A DNA stretch of 64,000 bases. Origin: Paraphaeosphaeria minitans (taxonomy: Eukaryota > Ascomycota > Dothideomycetes > Pleosporales > Didymosphaeriaceae). Shown here one piece after another: positions 11,978-25,842 of this stretch. How positions within the stretch are numbered: position 1 is the first letter of the stretch; each line of letters begins with the position of its first letter. The DNA is taken from the NCBI GenBank assembly GCA_015832175.1, contig WJXW01000008.1:620001-684000 (forward strand), written 5' to 3'. The notes beneath the pieces were generated by a model. That model saw nothing but the letters and a program-made list of their open reading frames with translations. It was not told the DNA's origin and made no database searches. The position numbers were made by a program, and so were the translations under genes.

Positions 11978-12399
11978 TGTTAAATCTAAGAGGGTAGCTA
12001 GTCCTAAAGGTTAAAGTTAGTTCTTAGGCAGGAGTACTTACAAAAGGTAAAAGGTCTTATTAATATAATAGTATCTTACAAAGTATAATAAGTTAACAAT
12101 TTAGTCTACTAGAATCCAAATAATAGATTAATAAACAGATTAAATATAAGTATAAAGGCTTATCCTTACGTTTCTATATAGCTACTTTGTTCCACAGATC
12201 CTATAATATCTCATAGGTCCCATGCGTGAGACGCGTGGGAATCCTATAGTATAGTTACATAACTTAGTTACGTGATCCTAATATCCTATAGCTTGGCATG
12301 TGGGACATCGTGGGACATTACCTAATCTTTTGGCGGGGTTTAGAGCCCACGCGCGTTATAAGCAGCCTGTCTGCCTATGTGGATTCTGGGATCCTAATA
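11978..12399 (-). repeat. 5' LTR of chromovirus A, U3 type IV (422 bp)
   Basis: The first about 210 bp match all other chromovirus LTRs here. The remainder (words ccacagatcctataat, ggtcccatgcgtgagacgcg, gcggggtttagagccc) matches none of them. Its GC content and CA/TG content are higher than its surroundings, suggesting weaker RIP of this part. Confidence 0.75.
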
Positions 12400-13138
12400 T
12401 ATAGCCCTTAGGATTTACTTTAAATCCTCTTCTATCTCGCCTAGTTACACACTCCTAATCTAAAGGGTAAGCTTAGTAGTTATAGGTGTAGACAGCACTC
12501 TAGTTTAGACGAAGATTAGCTGTTCTATATTATATTTTTACTAGTTTAAAATAATAAAAATATTGTCTAAACTAAGTATCTAACGTTTTATTAGGTAATT
12601 AATAACCTAATGCTAGACTAGGAATTATTCTTTAGAGATAGTATGCTACTTGTATAATCTTAGGCTAGAGATTTAATAGTAGATTTGCGCTTATTTATAT
12701 TTTAATTACTTTTATTATAAGCTCTTAGCCTACTCTTTCTGTAGCGCTATTAGGCTTATGTGTATAGGGCGGTGGTCTACTAATTATTATCTTTTCCTAA
12801 TTAGCCTAAAATTTGTACTAGGATTTCCCTCTCTATAGAAGTGTTACTATATTATTATTTTAGTAGATTTTTATAATTTAAAGCTTATATTTTGTATTAA
12901 TAAGAGCTAAGAAATCTTACTATACTTTTATTATTTTAGAAAGTGTCTTTATTTTAAAATTAAAAACGTAAGGTTTTTTACTAAAATCTTCTTTAATTAG
13001 TAAAACCTAGTTTTTTCTATTTTAAGTAGTGGGCATATTAAATAGATTCTAGGATAATAAGTGAAATAGCCTAAGTAATTATTCTCTAGGTCTTTTAGAG
13101 ATTACTTAGGTTGCGTGTATAGTAGTATAGTGCTCGTA
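12400..13138 (-). pseudogene. copia family F integrase fragment
   Basis: The minus-strand reading includes PPYTHKPNSATERVG at about 12722-12770, close to the copia integrase motif PYTxxQNGxxER. The fragment is cut on the left by the LTR ending at 12399. On the right it is separated from the rest of the same copia (19852 onward) by chromovirus B, whose target duplication TCGTA (13134-13138 and 19852-19856) shows the two pieces were once continuous. Confidence 0.7.
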
Positions 13139-13549
13139 TGTTAAATCCAAGAGGGTAGCTAGTCCTAAAGGGTTAAGGTTGGTTCTTAGGCAGGAGTACT
13201 TACAGAAGGTGGAAGGTCTTATTAATACAATAGTATCTTGCGAAGTGTAATAAGTTAACAATTTGGTCTACTAGAATCTAAATAATAGATTAATAAACAG
13301 ATTAAATATAAGTATAGAGAGCCTATCCTTACGTTCCTATATACTTTAAGCGATCAGTGGACTAATCGCTCTAATTAAACTAATTAAGCACTAATTAGTT
13401 ACTTAGTATATTAAGTGCTTAGTCTAATTAGTTGTCTTAGCGCTCTAATTACACTAATTAGGTCACGTAACCTTTTGTGCTGTGCCACTTAAATAATAAA
13501 TGTAGATACATATAAAGATCCTAAGAGGCCTAGCCTTTAGATCTTAATA
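13139..13549 (-). repeat. 3' LTR of chromovirus B, U3 type II
   Basis: 411 bp, same length as its partner at 19441. The U3 part carries the word gcgatcagtggactaatcgc, a short near-palindrome. It is followed on the right by the complement of a polypurine tract (ttatctccctcttta). Confidence 0.9.
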
Positions 13550-13715
13550 TTATCTCCCTCTTTACTAGGATTTGTCCTTAAATTATATAACTGTGTCTTA
13601 TGCCTAGTTATAACTAGAGCTTACCCCGCGTTATAAGTAGCATTAGCTTACTTATATTATACCCTAATAACCTTCTAAGTTTAGCACTACTTATCGCTAT
13701 TACCTAACTAATTTT

Positions 13716-14207
13716 ATGAACTCCTTCAGCGAAGTTATAGTTAAGAAATACTTAACATATATAAAATATAACTATGTTTACAAGGTTTATATTTAGTCTA
13801 AAAGATGTAGAGAATGTGTTTATTAAGGTTAACATTATAATATACACGTTTTAGAGTCTAAGTTTAAGCGTTTGTTAGTAGAGAAAGAGATATTGCGTAT
13901 ATAGATAAAAAAGTTAAGAGAAACGTAGAAGGCTGCGTTTAAGGCCTATAAGGAGGTGTTAGAGAAATTATAGGTTACACGCGCATATAAAGATTAGTTA
14001 TATTAGTAAATAAACTTACTAGATAAGCGTGCTAAGGATATAATAGCAGTTAAGGAGAAGAATATTAAAGAGGCTAAATCTTGTAAGGCTGTTAATCTAG
14101 TAGTTAATAAGACTCTTTTAGGTCCCTTCTTATCCCCTACAATATAGAGCGCTTTTAAAGATTTCCTGTTAGAATTCTAGAATAATCTAATGCCTTTACT
14201 GTCTTAG
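13716..14207 (+). pseudogene. antisense Cys-rich/coiled-coil ORF in chromovirus B (version II)
   Basis: A + strand frame starts at ATG 13716 and stays in phase for 163 codons to TAG at 14205. Stops occur inside it, all in Gln/Trp-like positions. Near residue 30 is a CxxC word (KRCRECVY), followed by a Leu/Lys/Glu-rich stretch (SKFKRLLVEKEIL, KAYKEVLEKL, INLLDKRAKDIIAVKEKN) that reads as coiled coil. It occupies the same place as the frame at 6261 but its sequence is clearly different, while the neighbouring pol is nearly the same. It is convergent with pol. Confidence 0.7.
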
Positions 14208-14219
14208 GTATAAATGTTA

Positions 14220-17200
14220 TTATGCTATATAGGTTGTTAGTAGAATTCTCTAATCTTTTATTAATAGTTTCCTAGGTAGTTTTCTAGTTCCTAAGTGTTT
14301 TTACTATGTGGGTAACCTTTCTACTTAATAAGGTACGCGTTGCTATACTAATTATATTCTAGAATTCTTTTAACCTTAAATTTATTTTCTTCCTTAGTTC
14401 TGTGGTAGAAGGCGGTTCCAACTAGTGTATTAGGGTCTACTAGTTCTAGTAGTAATACGTGGAATACTAGGTGTATCTTTGTATCTGGCGGTAGTTCCAA
14501 CTTATAGTTCACTAGTAATATTTGCTTAGAAATGTAAAATAGTCTAACCTTAATATAATCTAGTTTCTTGTGTTTTTTTTTCTAAGTTTAAAGGTTCTTT
14601 ATAAGTAGATATGCTTTATCCCCCTTCTTTAGCTAAGGTGCTATTTTTCGTTTTCTATTTTAATATAAAATTAACTGCTACTAAGCTTTTTTAAGATTCT
14701 CTTAGAGTTGTTAGTATATTTTCTTTATATTTTCTACTATATCTATAGCTTCTTTTGCTTTAATTGTCGTAGGAAATTATTAATTAAAGAGATGTAGGTA
14801 TCTTCTATAGTTTACATAGAACAGTGTATGTCCTAATACTGCTAATACTTTGTTATTATAGGCTAACTATACTATAGGTAGTAATAAAACCTAGTTATTC
14901 TTCTAACTGTTACAGTAGATACGTAGGTACGTTTCTATAGTTTAGTTTATACGTTCTATCTATCTATTTATTTATAGATAGTAAGCTGTTAATAGCTTTT
15001 ATTTCGTTCTAAGCAGTGCTATAAGCGTTATCTAATAATTTAACATAAAGAGCTTATCTCTGTTGCTAATAATTATTTTCAGGATTCTATAGTGTCTAAC
15101 TAGTTAGTCTAGGATAAGAAAAGCGAGTTCCTTTACTATTATTCTTTTAAGACATAGAATAAGCTTAACATACTTAGTTAGTTAGTAGACTATTACTAGT
15201 ATACTGTTGTATTTAATTCCTGTTATTAGATCCTTAGAGTTTGGAATTCTTATAATAAAATCTATAGTAATATCTTCCTATAGTGCTGTTAGTATTCTAA
15301 TTGCTTACATCTCTCTATATTTAAGATATATACTGTGTTTATTTCTCTAGTATTCTGTATATTTATAGATATAAGTTATTATAGCTTCCTTAATTCCTTT
15401 AAAGGTGTAATTCCTTTAGATAAGTTTTATTATTTTTGTGATGCCTAGGTGTCTATACATAGGGTTATTGTGGTATTGTTAGATAATTTTGGTCTATAGA
15501 TGTTCTAGAACTTCTTAGTTAACTACTAAAAGTTAATTTAGTTCTACTATTAGTTCTAGAGATCTATCTTTAGCTTTGTAAAGGATTACAGAGAAGGTTT
15601 TTACTTTTTCTCTTACTAGATTACTTTGTTAGCTAAGAGCGTCTACTCTGCTATTTTCTTTCCTAGCTATATAGATAATTTTAAACTTGTACTGTCTAGT
15701 GGTTTATAACTATCTTTATTATTATAGCGTAAGTTCTTTTATTGTCGTAAACCTTAAAAGGTTCTTCTAATCTATATAAATTTCTAGCGTTAAGTAACTA
15801 AGCGTATAAATCCTCTAGTGCTTTAAAACTTTAACAATAGCGTAGAGTTCTTTATTATATACGTTATATTATGTTTTAGCGTTATTAAATTTGCATAAGT
15901 AATAGGTAATTAGGTGCTATTTACTATTACGTTTTTATTTAGCGTAGGCGCCTAGCGCAAGATCGCTAGCGTCTATTTTAAAGCGCAGTGGTTTATTACT
16001 TCTAAAATAAATAAGGATAGGTTCTATAATACATACTGTCTTAAGGAGTTAAAATAACATTCTACACTTATTTGTCTATTTAAAGGGTATATCCTTCTTT
16101 ATAAGATTTATTAAAGGTATTGTGACTTTTATATAATTTTAGATAAATTATTAGTTAAATCTATAGAATCCTAAGAATTCTTAGATATTCTTGGCTATCT
16201 TTAGTATTAGCTAGTTCTTAATACATTTAACTTTACTTAGTGCCATCTTAATTCCTTCTATAGTAATAATGTGTCCTAGGAATTTAAGTTATTTAACGTT
16301 AAACTTATATTTCTTAAGTTTAATATAAAGGTATGCTTTATCTAGTGCTTCTAGTACTATTTGTATATACTTAGTGTAGTCTAATTCGTTTTTAGAAAAG
16401 ATAAGAATATTATCTATATATGTGATAACAAATATGTCTAGATGTTTACAAAGTACGTTGTTAATAAGTGCTATAAAAGCTACTAGTGTATTTGTAAGTC
16501 TAAATAGCATAATCTTATACTTAAATAGTCTGTAGCGTAATTAAAATACTATTTTCTATTCTTTACCTTTCTTAATTTATATAAGGTGGTAACTGTCTCT
16601 TAAATCTATTATTGTAAATATTTTAGCTTAAGATAGTTAATCTCGTAACTTTGTAATATTTAGTAGTAGATATTAGTTCTTTATTATTATATTATTAAGT
16701 TATTAGTAGTTAACGCATAGTCTGTCTAATCTATCTTTTTTCTTAATAAACATAAAAGGGCTTACTGCTAGTAACTTTAATAGTTATATATATTCTTTCT
16801 TAAGGTTTGTCTTAATAAAATTACGTTCTTTAAGGAGTTCTTCTCCTGTTTTACTATATAGTGGTCTAAAGGGTGGCGTCTTCCCTTCTTCTAGGTCTAT
16901 TATAAGATCCTAGGGTTAATATTTAGGTAGGTTTGCTTTTACTTCCTTTTCTGTAAACATGTGTGTCTATTTCCTATACTCTCTTAGTAAGGTAAAAAGT
17001 GTGCTATTATCCTCCTTCTTGCGCTTCTTAACCTAGTAGTTCCTGCTAGCGTCTACTAAGGTGTGTTTCTGTTTTTTAACTATCTATTGCGGTATTATAT
17101 TGTTAATAACTCCCTTATCTACTATTATTTTTAGTTAATGCGTAGGCTTTACTTATAATGTATAATTACAGCGTTTAAATAATATTTTTTTTATACTTTA

Positions 17201-19440
17201 GTTAATCTGTAGGTTGTGTATTATTAACTAAGGTAATCCTAAAACTAACTTATACTTAGATCCTAGTAAGATATCTAAGGTAAGTTCCTTTCTATGTCCT
17301 TAGACTGTTATTATAGTAGTAACCTCCTAGTATATTTAAGGTATCTTAGGCATTAGGGATCTATTCGCGATATAGACAATGTAGGGTACTTTTTTTTCTA
17401 ACATTATAAGTCCTGCTTATTTTACTATCTAATAAGATATAAAGTTCCTTTCTACTTCTAAGTCTATAAGAGCTTAAGCCTATATTCCTTTAAGCTATAC
17501 TAGTAGCTTAATTAATGCTATGCTTACTATAGTATTTAATTTAATAAAGGCGTTTTCTTGTCTAAGTTTAGGCCTAAAAAAGACATCTGTTTATATAGGT
17601 CGTAGTTAAGTTCTAGTGCCTAGTATGCGTTTCTAAGCATCTACTTCTATTATTATTCTTAAGTACGTAGCTTGTGTAGATTGTCTTCTTCTTCTTTTTC
17701 CTATAAGGATATTCTTCTGTTTTTTCTCTTATAGTCTTTACTATTCCTGTGTACTAGTTAAATTAGTAGCTCTATTATTACTTCTTACGTAGGGCAGTTT
17801 ATAAAGCTATCTAAATATTTAGCTATATAGTAGTATTCGCAGTCTTAGTTTAGACACATATACTAGTACAGTTACATATAGTCTCTATTAATAAGTATAT
17901 TATAGTATTCGCTGCCCTTTAGCGTAAGGTAAGGAAAGTATTTTACTTATTATTTATCCTAGAGGTGTTCGTTATAAGCTGCGATAGGGTAGTCTATTTA
18001 TATTTATCTACAGTGTAGTTTCCTTCTAGGTTATTTCTTATTCTCCTCTTTCTCTATCTTATGTTGTGCGCATATTAGTTCTTCGTAATATATCCATATA
18101 TAGAATTAGTGTGTAGGATTTTAGTAGTCTAGGTAGTACTTTAGTACGTAGTCTAACTTCTTATTTACGTAGGGTTATATTCCTTTTAGTGCCTAGTAGG
18201 ATTCTATGTAGTCCTAAACATTTAGTTTATACTTAGGTAATATAGGGTTGTTTTCTTCCTGCCTACTTTGTGGGTAAGGAGTAGGAGATCTTAGTATTTC
18301 TTCTACGTCTTCTATATTGTAGTATACGTTAAAGTTGTCTTCTAGATCTTTATATAGTTATAAGTTAGGTAAATCTAATTACTTACTTTACTCTAGTGTA
18401 ACGCGTTAGTAACTAAATAGTGTTATAATAACTTCTTATTTCTTATTAGGTTCTTAGTCCTTAATAGTTAGTATATTTAACTTAGTTTAATAGACTTTGT
18501 TTTTCAATCTATAGTTCCTGGCTATATAGTCTAGTTTGCCACATATAAAGTATTTATAGGTCTTAGTTATTAGTTGTTAACTTCTATTAGAGACGTGTTT
18601 GTTAGGCTGCTTAGGGCCTATTCTTCCTCCTTTTCTTTTACTTAAGTAGTTAAACTAGACATCTTCTATTAGTTTATATCTCTAGTAGTTCCTTAGCTAT
18701 TGCTTTTAGATAATTCTGACAAGGTTTTTATAAACTATTTTTACTAGTTATCTAAAGCTTATCGCCCTAGGGTTTTAGTAGAGCTCCTATTGTAGTAAAA
18801 AACTATTCTCTATTAATCCTAATAGTTTTTTTATATAGTTCTTTAAGGTTAGCGATTTGTGCACTACTACGTAAGAGTTTCTTACGTAGTTTCTATTTAA
18901 GTCCTTATTTGTACATATCCTAAAGAGATTTATTATCCTAGTTAAGTTACACAGCGTATCTGCGAAACTTAGCTATATACTTAGCTACTAATTGTTTTTA
19001 AGTTATAGTCTGAATTTTTACTTTTATAATAGAGTCTTTGTTAGTGATTCTAAAGAGTTGTTTAAGGCATTTTTTAAAGTTATTATAATCTTTAATAATG
19101 TTAACTGCATTAGCGTGCTTATTTACGTAATTATTATTATTATTATTATTATGGTCTATTCCTAGGTACTTTTTAAGGTAAGGATAGATCTATAATTCTA
19201 TATCTCCTTATATATATATTGCTACAAAGATAACCTTCTTCTTATCTTTAAGGGGTTTGTCTAAGTTAAAGAAGTAGAGGTCTAACTAGAGAATCTAGAC
19301 GTTAGTTTAAGATTATTTGCTAAAGTAGAGATTGGGTTTATGCGCCTTACTACTATTCTTTATAGAAGTAATCTTAGCGGCACCTAAAGCTATAGAAGAG
19401 GTAGAAGTTTATAAAGTACTTATATTAGGGGTGTTTAAGA
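14220..19440 (-). pseudogene. gag-pol remnant of chromovirus B
   Basis: Colinear with chromovirus A throughout. The longest open piece (16289-16510) contains RT motif VITYIDNILIFSKNELD; the catalytic YIDD is changed to YIDN. The chromodomain lies near 14270-14400 and the Gag zinc knuckle near 18500-18560. Frames are interrupted by TAG/TAA throughout, so no active product is expected. Confidence 0.85.
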
Positions 19441-19851
19441 TGTTAAATCCAAAAGGGTAGCTAGTCCTAAAGGGTTAAGGTTAGTTCTTAGGCAGGAGTA
19501 CTTATAGAAGGTGGAAGGTCTTATTAATATAATAGTATCTTGCGAAGTGTAACAAGTTAACAATTTAGTCTACTAGAATCTAAACAATAGATTAATAAAC
19601 AGATTAAATATAAGTATAGAGAGTCTATCCTCGCGTTCCTATATACTTTAAGCGATTAGTGGACTAATCGCTCTAATCAAACTAATTAAGCACTAATTAG
19701 TTGCTTAGTATGTTAAGTGCTTAGTCTAATTAGTTGTCTTGGCGCTCTAATCACACTAATTAGGTTACATAACCTTTTGTGCTGTGCCACTCGAACAACG
19801 AATGTAGATACATATAAAGATCCCAGGAGGCCTAGCCTTTAGATCTTAACA
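19441..19851 (-). repeat. 5' LTR of chromovirus B, U3 type II
   Basis: 411 bp, begins tgttaaatcc, ends cttaaca, followed by the TSD TCGTA at 19852-19856. It differs from its partner at 13139 at scattered transitions, as expected for RIP acting on both copies. Confidence 0.9.
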
Positions 19852-21943
19852 TCGTAATTCTTTCTTAATATTCTAGTAATCTTTACACTTTAGGCTGCAG
19901 TTACTAGAGCTTATAGGGCTCTACTTCCTATATACCCTACTTAAAGGTGCTAGAGGTCCTTAGAATCTAATCTCTTAATATTAACCTAGGATGATCCTTT
20001 AGTAGTTACACTTATAATAATTCGATAAGAGTAGATTAGCTTATATTATAAGAAAGTAAGGTTATACTCGCATCTTAGGTCTACTAAGATAATACTTTAT
20101 TCTAGACTTTTAATCCTAAAGGTATAATTTAAACTAAAGTACTAAATCTTTGCTTTCTTTAAAAGAGCTTCTAATATAATATTTATATAAAAGCCTTCTA
20201 CTACTCTTACTCTTTAGAGTAGTAGATCTTCTATAAATCTCTTATTTTTCTTATATAAAGCGTTCTTAATTAGTCTATTACTAATTCCTAAGATTAAGAG
20301 GCTTTGTGTACCTACCTTTACACTCTTATTTAATAATTAAAATGTCCTAGGAATAAGTCTTTTATAATTATTAACTAGGTAAACTACTGTAGCACTGTCT
20401 AGTATTATATATTCTAATAGAGAATAAGCGTTAGAATATAAAGTAGAGTAGACACCTAATGCTCTATTGTCTATAGGCAGATTAAATAGGTTTAGTAGAG
20501 AAGTAGTAATACCACTAGAATACTTAATAGTCTTAGTAGAGGATTATTTCTTATTTTATTCTGCCTTTGTAATCGCATTATAAAGGTTTAACTACTTAGG
20601 CTACTTAAGTTAATTAAGAATTTCTAATTTTTCTTTATTAGTAAGATTAAATAATAATATTCTATTCTAGGGTGATTAAGCTATTGCGGTTTAAAGTCTT
20701 TAGCACTCTATTAGTTTCTACCTATAAGTATAGGACTTATAAGAACAGTTTAGTTGTTTCTTTGTCTAATTAGATAAACTAGAACTATTAGAGTTAGTAG
20801 ATTGTCTTAATAATCTATTAAAAGTGGCGAATACCCTACTTATTTTATTAGAACTAGATTAGATTAAATACTCCTAGATAAGCGCTAAAAATACCTTCCT
20901 TAGATTATCTAGCGTAATCTGATTCTGTCTTAGCGTCTTATCCTAGATTAGCTGTTAGTTTATTAATTAGGCCTAATCTAGTGCTATACGCGCAGCGATT
21001 ATATTTAGGAAATCTTAGGTAGTAAGTGGTCTGCTAATTTCGCTAATTAAGTAGGTCTTTGCTTTTTAATAGAAGAGCTACTACTCTTTAAACTAGGTCT
21101 TAGAACTTTATCTTGCCAACTTAGCCTTCTTAAAATAAGCGCGGTATAAAGCTTAAATATTATTTTATATAGTTCCTTTATTTAGTGCGAGATCTTCTTT
21201 TAAGAGTTAAATTAGGGACTAAAGCGTAGTATAGCGTGTATTAACTAGAGTGATTATAGTAGGAGTAAGTAGATTAGGCGATACTATAGCGTTTACCTAA
21301 GTCTAGAGATTCTATATCTTAGTATAGTCTACTTACTAGTCTAAAACTACTGCTCTGTATTCTACTATTTGTAAAGGAAAGCTCTCTTTATCTATTTTAT
21401 ACTTAGTAAGCTCTACTTTATATAATTAAATACTTACTATAAAGGCTGTATCTGCAATTAGTAATAGTTTTTATAGGAGTAAAGGTTGTTCTAGCTTCAC
21501 GTAATTAATTACTAGAGCGTTAATTACTTTTAAATTAATTTAGTTCTAGATTCTTTTTAAGTTTACTTAGAATTAAAGCTAGACAAACTAGTAGGGCTAG
21601 CTAGCGCGATTAATAAGCTGTACTTCTGCTATTTTAATAATTTTTATAATTAGAAATAGAGGGGTTGTATTGTAGAGAGGTTCTAAATAGAGTGTTATAT
21701 AATAATTTAAGCGTTACTAAGTAGGTAGGAAGAGTTGTCTTACGTTCTAAGCGCTAGGCTTATAACTATTATAGTAGAAAGGGCTTAAACTATTATAGGA
21801 TATTTAGGAGCAGAGTTGTAAAGAATATAAATAGCTAAATATAGGAAAGGATGCTAAAAGGGCAGACTATATACAAAAGAAACGAGCCTCTTAGTAAGAA
21901 TCCTGTGATATGAATTAGTGGATCTAGAAAGAATCACGGAAGT
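19852..21943 (-). pseudogene. copia family F, gag-protease part
   Basis: This is the right-hand piece of the copia split by chromovirus B. Minus-strand reading near 20340-20430 gives YIILDSATVVYLVNNYKRL, which fits the copia protease active-site region (Asp-Ser-Ala/Gly). The pre-integrase part lies left of it and degraded Gag to the right (20450-21800). The 5' LTR could not be delimited. At about 21944 it gives way to sequence of copia D. Confidence 0.6.
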
Positions 21944-23931
21944 AAGTGTTTTACTTTAACAGTAGAGGAAGTAATAAATATTAAGGCTATTACCTTAAAA
22001 GGAGAGATTGCACAAAATAACTAAGTAGATAGAGTAGATCTATATAGCTACCTACCTTCTTCTCTAAAATAGCTAAACACTTATATAGTGTATATAATTG
22101 CGCAATATCGCGTAAGTAGCCTTAAAAATAAAGAGGTAATCTCTTCTTTTACTAAAGATTTTAATAACTAGAAGAAAAGAACCTTTAATAAGATTAGTTA
22201 TATAGTAAGAAAAGAGCTTATTATTTTTCTTATAAAAGAAGGCTTTATTACTACTAATACTATAATAAAGGACACCTATGCAAAGAAACTCTTTAAACTA
22301 TTATAGCTTAACTATAAGCTATAGACCCTTTATATAACAACGCTATAACTATAACCTAAACTACTTCGCACAATCCTAATAATGTAACCTACACTATCTA
22401 TAGGCAATACATATATATATAGAGCATAGCTGGGGCCTATTCCTATATATATAAGAATAGAGACACTATATATAGAGCTACACTAGTAGTAGTAGCCTAA
22501 AATCTAAACTGCTTTTGCCTAATAAACTATATTATATAAAGAGGCTAGACACTCTTAGTCTCTTTAATAACTAGAAGATTATACTTCTATCTAGCTAGAC
22601 AAGATTATTCTCTTTTAGAAGGCTTAGAGTAAAAAGAATAACTACACTAGTAGGCTATACAACATTCTAGTAGACAAGGCAAGAATCTTTAAAGAACTAT
22701 ACTATAGGCTAGGCATACTATAGGATTAGTATATAAACATTTTCCTAGGAATCTTTTCTGATCGTGCGAGCACCTACTACCTACATAACATTAGACTAGG
22801 ACTTCTATAGAATAAATTATACAATAGACTAAATAGGCACTTTAATACTAGTGTTAATTATAATTAGTACTAGATAGACTAGACTACTCTTACCTTTAAA
22901 CGCTATAAAAGGGATAATCTAGCCGCTATATTATATAAGGCTCTAGAAGTAATAGTTAATAAGCTTACCTTAGCCTAAAGGGCTCTTAGACAAGGCTTTA
23001 ATAGTAAACTATAACTATACACTACTATTATATAAGTATACTATAGCTATCCTAACCTTAAATAAGCTATATTTAACCCTAAAAATATAGTAGAAGGCTT
23101 ACTTAGTAACTTTTGTGTATTACTCTAAGTTACTAAAGATAGAAAGAAGTTATAGTTCTTCTAAAATAGTAAAGAGGTGTACTATACTAATTAATAATAT
23201 AATAATTCTAATTATATAAGAGGATCTAGCCCCTCTAAAGGCAGATTAACCTTTAGACTAAAAAAAAGAGGTAACTTTAGAAGTTTAAGCTCTTACATAA
23301 AGTAGAAATACTTTATATACTATAAAGAAAAATACTAGTCTACTAACTATTAACTAAAAGATACTTAGTAAGCTAGAAAGTAATATATATTATTATATAC
23401 TAACTTCTACGAACATAAGCCCTCTACTATAAATATATAAGTATATATCCTTAACTTTAAAGGAGAGCTAGAGGATAAAGACTATTATATGAAAGAAAAG
23501 GAAGATAAACAAGACTAATAGAGTAATAAATAAGAAGTATAGAAGGCTACCTTATACCTTACTTCTACTATATACTTTTATTATATAACTAGAAGACATC
23601 CTTTTATACCTACTTACTAAGACCTAGCGCTAAGTATTATATTGCTTAACACCTTACCTTCTATTTACGCATAAGATATATGCCTAGAAAGAGCTTTATT
23701 ACGTAATGCAACTCTACTACTATGTAAAGGGGTAAGGTAAAAACTAAGTAAGTTAGCTGTTACTACCTATTTATATAAGAGTAGGTGTAAATAGGACCTC
23801 TACTATATAGTAACACCGCACCTACCTTATAACCTATTCTAATAGGGAAAGGCTAACTATATAAATAGAGAAGGATAGGAAAGGGAAGCATATAATAGAT
23901 ATAAACTATTACACAAAAGAAAAGTTACTAG
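21944..23931 (+). pseudogene. gag remnant of copia family D (second copy)
   Basis: Bases 21950-22720 repeat 865-1620, and beyond that the copy continues past the point where the first copy is interrupted. Near 23300-23345 the + strand shows a zinc-knuckle-like remnant (KYFIYYKEKY*STNY), where four expected Cys/His positions read Tyr. The segment just left of the LTR has the purine-rich run gaaggataggaaagggaagca (23872-23892), a possible polypurine tract. The length between gag and LTR is too short for a full pol, so this copy is a deletion derivative. Confidence 0.5.
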
Positions 23932-24169
23932 TGTTTATATAGTTTATTATATAAACAGCACTAAGTAAAATAGGAGCCTACCTACCTATAGGGACCCGCA
24001 CAAGGACCCACTACTTAGGTTAGCGCTAAGAGGCAGAGACTTTATAAGGTCCTTAGTGCCCCTTTATACAATAGACAAGACGTAATTAATTAAACCTACT
24101 TCTTACCCTTTACACAATAGTATACTATTAACCCTTAAATGCTTAATTGCAGATTAAGCCAAACCTACA
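23932..24169 (+). repeat. LTR of copia family D (238 bp)
   Basis: A direct repeat of 120-431 without the 74-bp duplication; starts TG, ends ccaaacctaca. It lies right of a gag remnant and so is a 3' LTR. Confidence 0.75.
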
Positions 24170-24798
24170 TCCTTAGTATTTATATTATATATATAGAGTA
24201 GAGCACTAGAGGTAATTATAATAAAAAGTATATAATTATATAAAATAAAGATTAATTATTATATAATAAGAAGGACACTTTCCTTCCCTAGGTAAATAAA
24301 CTGCTATAAGATTAATAAGCTAACCTAGAAACGCCTTAATATAGTAACGCGCTAAAACCGCCTAAGTAGCTATCTCTTTTAGAAGCACCTCTTTTTACAC
24401 CTTTTAACTTACCTCCTCCTTTTTTCTCTCCTCTTCTACTTTCTCTACTCTCTCTCCTATAGCCTCTAGGAGCTCCTAGAGCACTGTATAACGCCTATAG
24501 AGTACTCTTGTAGTTACGCTAGACTATATTACGTTAGTTAAATGCGCTATAGCGCCTAATATAAGCGTAGGGCTACTATAGTTAGTAAAGGACTATAGGG
24601 TAGTTATAGGCACACGCGCTAGAGTAAAAAAACTTATAAAGAGGTATATAAGTGTCTAAATAAACACTACTAGCACTACCTACTACGCCTTTTAATATAA
24701 TTATAATATGTTTTATTAGAGTAGCTAGTAAGCGCGCTCTTTACGTAATTTAGATAAAACTATAGTTAGAGAGCGCCTAAAGTACTATAGGTAGATAA
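24170..24798. other. unidentified AT-rich, RIP-like sequence
   Basis: No usable frame or known motif was found. The minus strand near 24400-24460 reads as purine-rich sequence that would encode Glu/Lys-rich peptide, but with stops nearby. Probably decayed transposon. Confidence 0.5.
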
Positions 24799-25690
<892 letters not shown>

Positions 25691-25842
25691 ATATTTTTAT
25701 TCTATATACTTTAACCTTATACCTATTAGGTCTTTTAGATTTAATCTTTTAACCCTAGATATATAGGTTTAGTAGTAGAAACTTAACTTCAAGTCCTAAT
25801 AAATTTATAAAAGTATTATTTTTGGCAATTTGGCTTATTAAG
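25691..25842 (+). repeat. solitary TIR arm of the MITE-like family
   Basis: Matches the right arm of the element at 26241-26759, ending in the same terminal word tttggcttattaag followed by TA at 25843. No left arm in the proper position was found, so it is a fragment or half of a larger inverted structure with the arm at 26241. Confidence 0.65.

Larger units (their letters stand above)
5813..12399 (-). mobile_element. Ty3/gypsy chromovirus A, chimeric, minus strand
   Basis: A long retroelement runs from a left (3') LTR at 5813-6223 to a right (5') LTR at 11978-12399. The two LTRs share about their first 210 bp (tgttaaatccaagagggtag...) but have unrelated remainders, so they were not made in one reverse-transcription event. 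The 5-bp flanks differ as well (ataga at 5808-5812, tatag at 12400-12404), and the left flank is copia E while the right flank is copia F. The simplest reading is a join between two insertions by ectopic recombination with loss of the DNA between them. The internal part is one colinear chromovirus. Confidence 0.85.
13139..19851 (-). mobile_element. complete Ty3/gypsy chromovirus B with TSD
   Basis: A 6,713-bp element with two 411-bp LTRs (13139-13549, 19441-19851) of the same U3 type and a perfect 5-bp target duplication TCGTA on both sides. The LTR ends form the inverted repeat TGTTAA/TTAACA. The internal region is colinear with chromovirus A: gag on the right, then pol, then the antisense frame at the left end. 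It is structurally full length but inactivated by many RIP-type stops. The structure shows it is a single, clean insertion into copia F. Confidence 0.93.
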
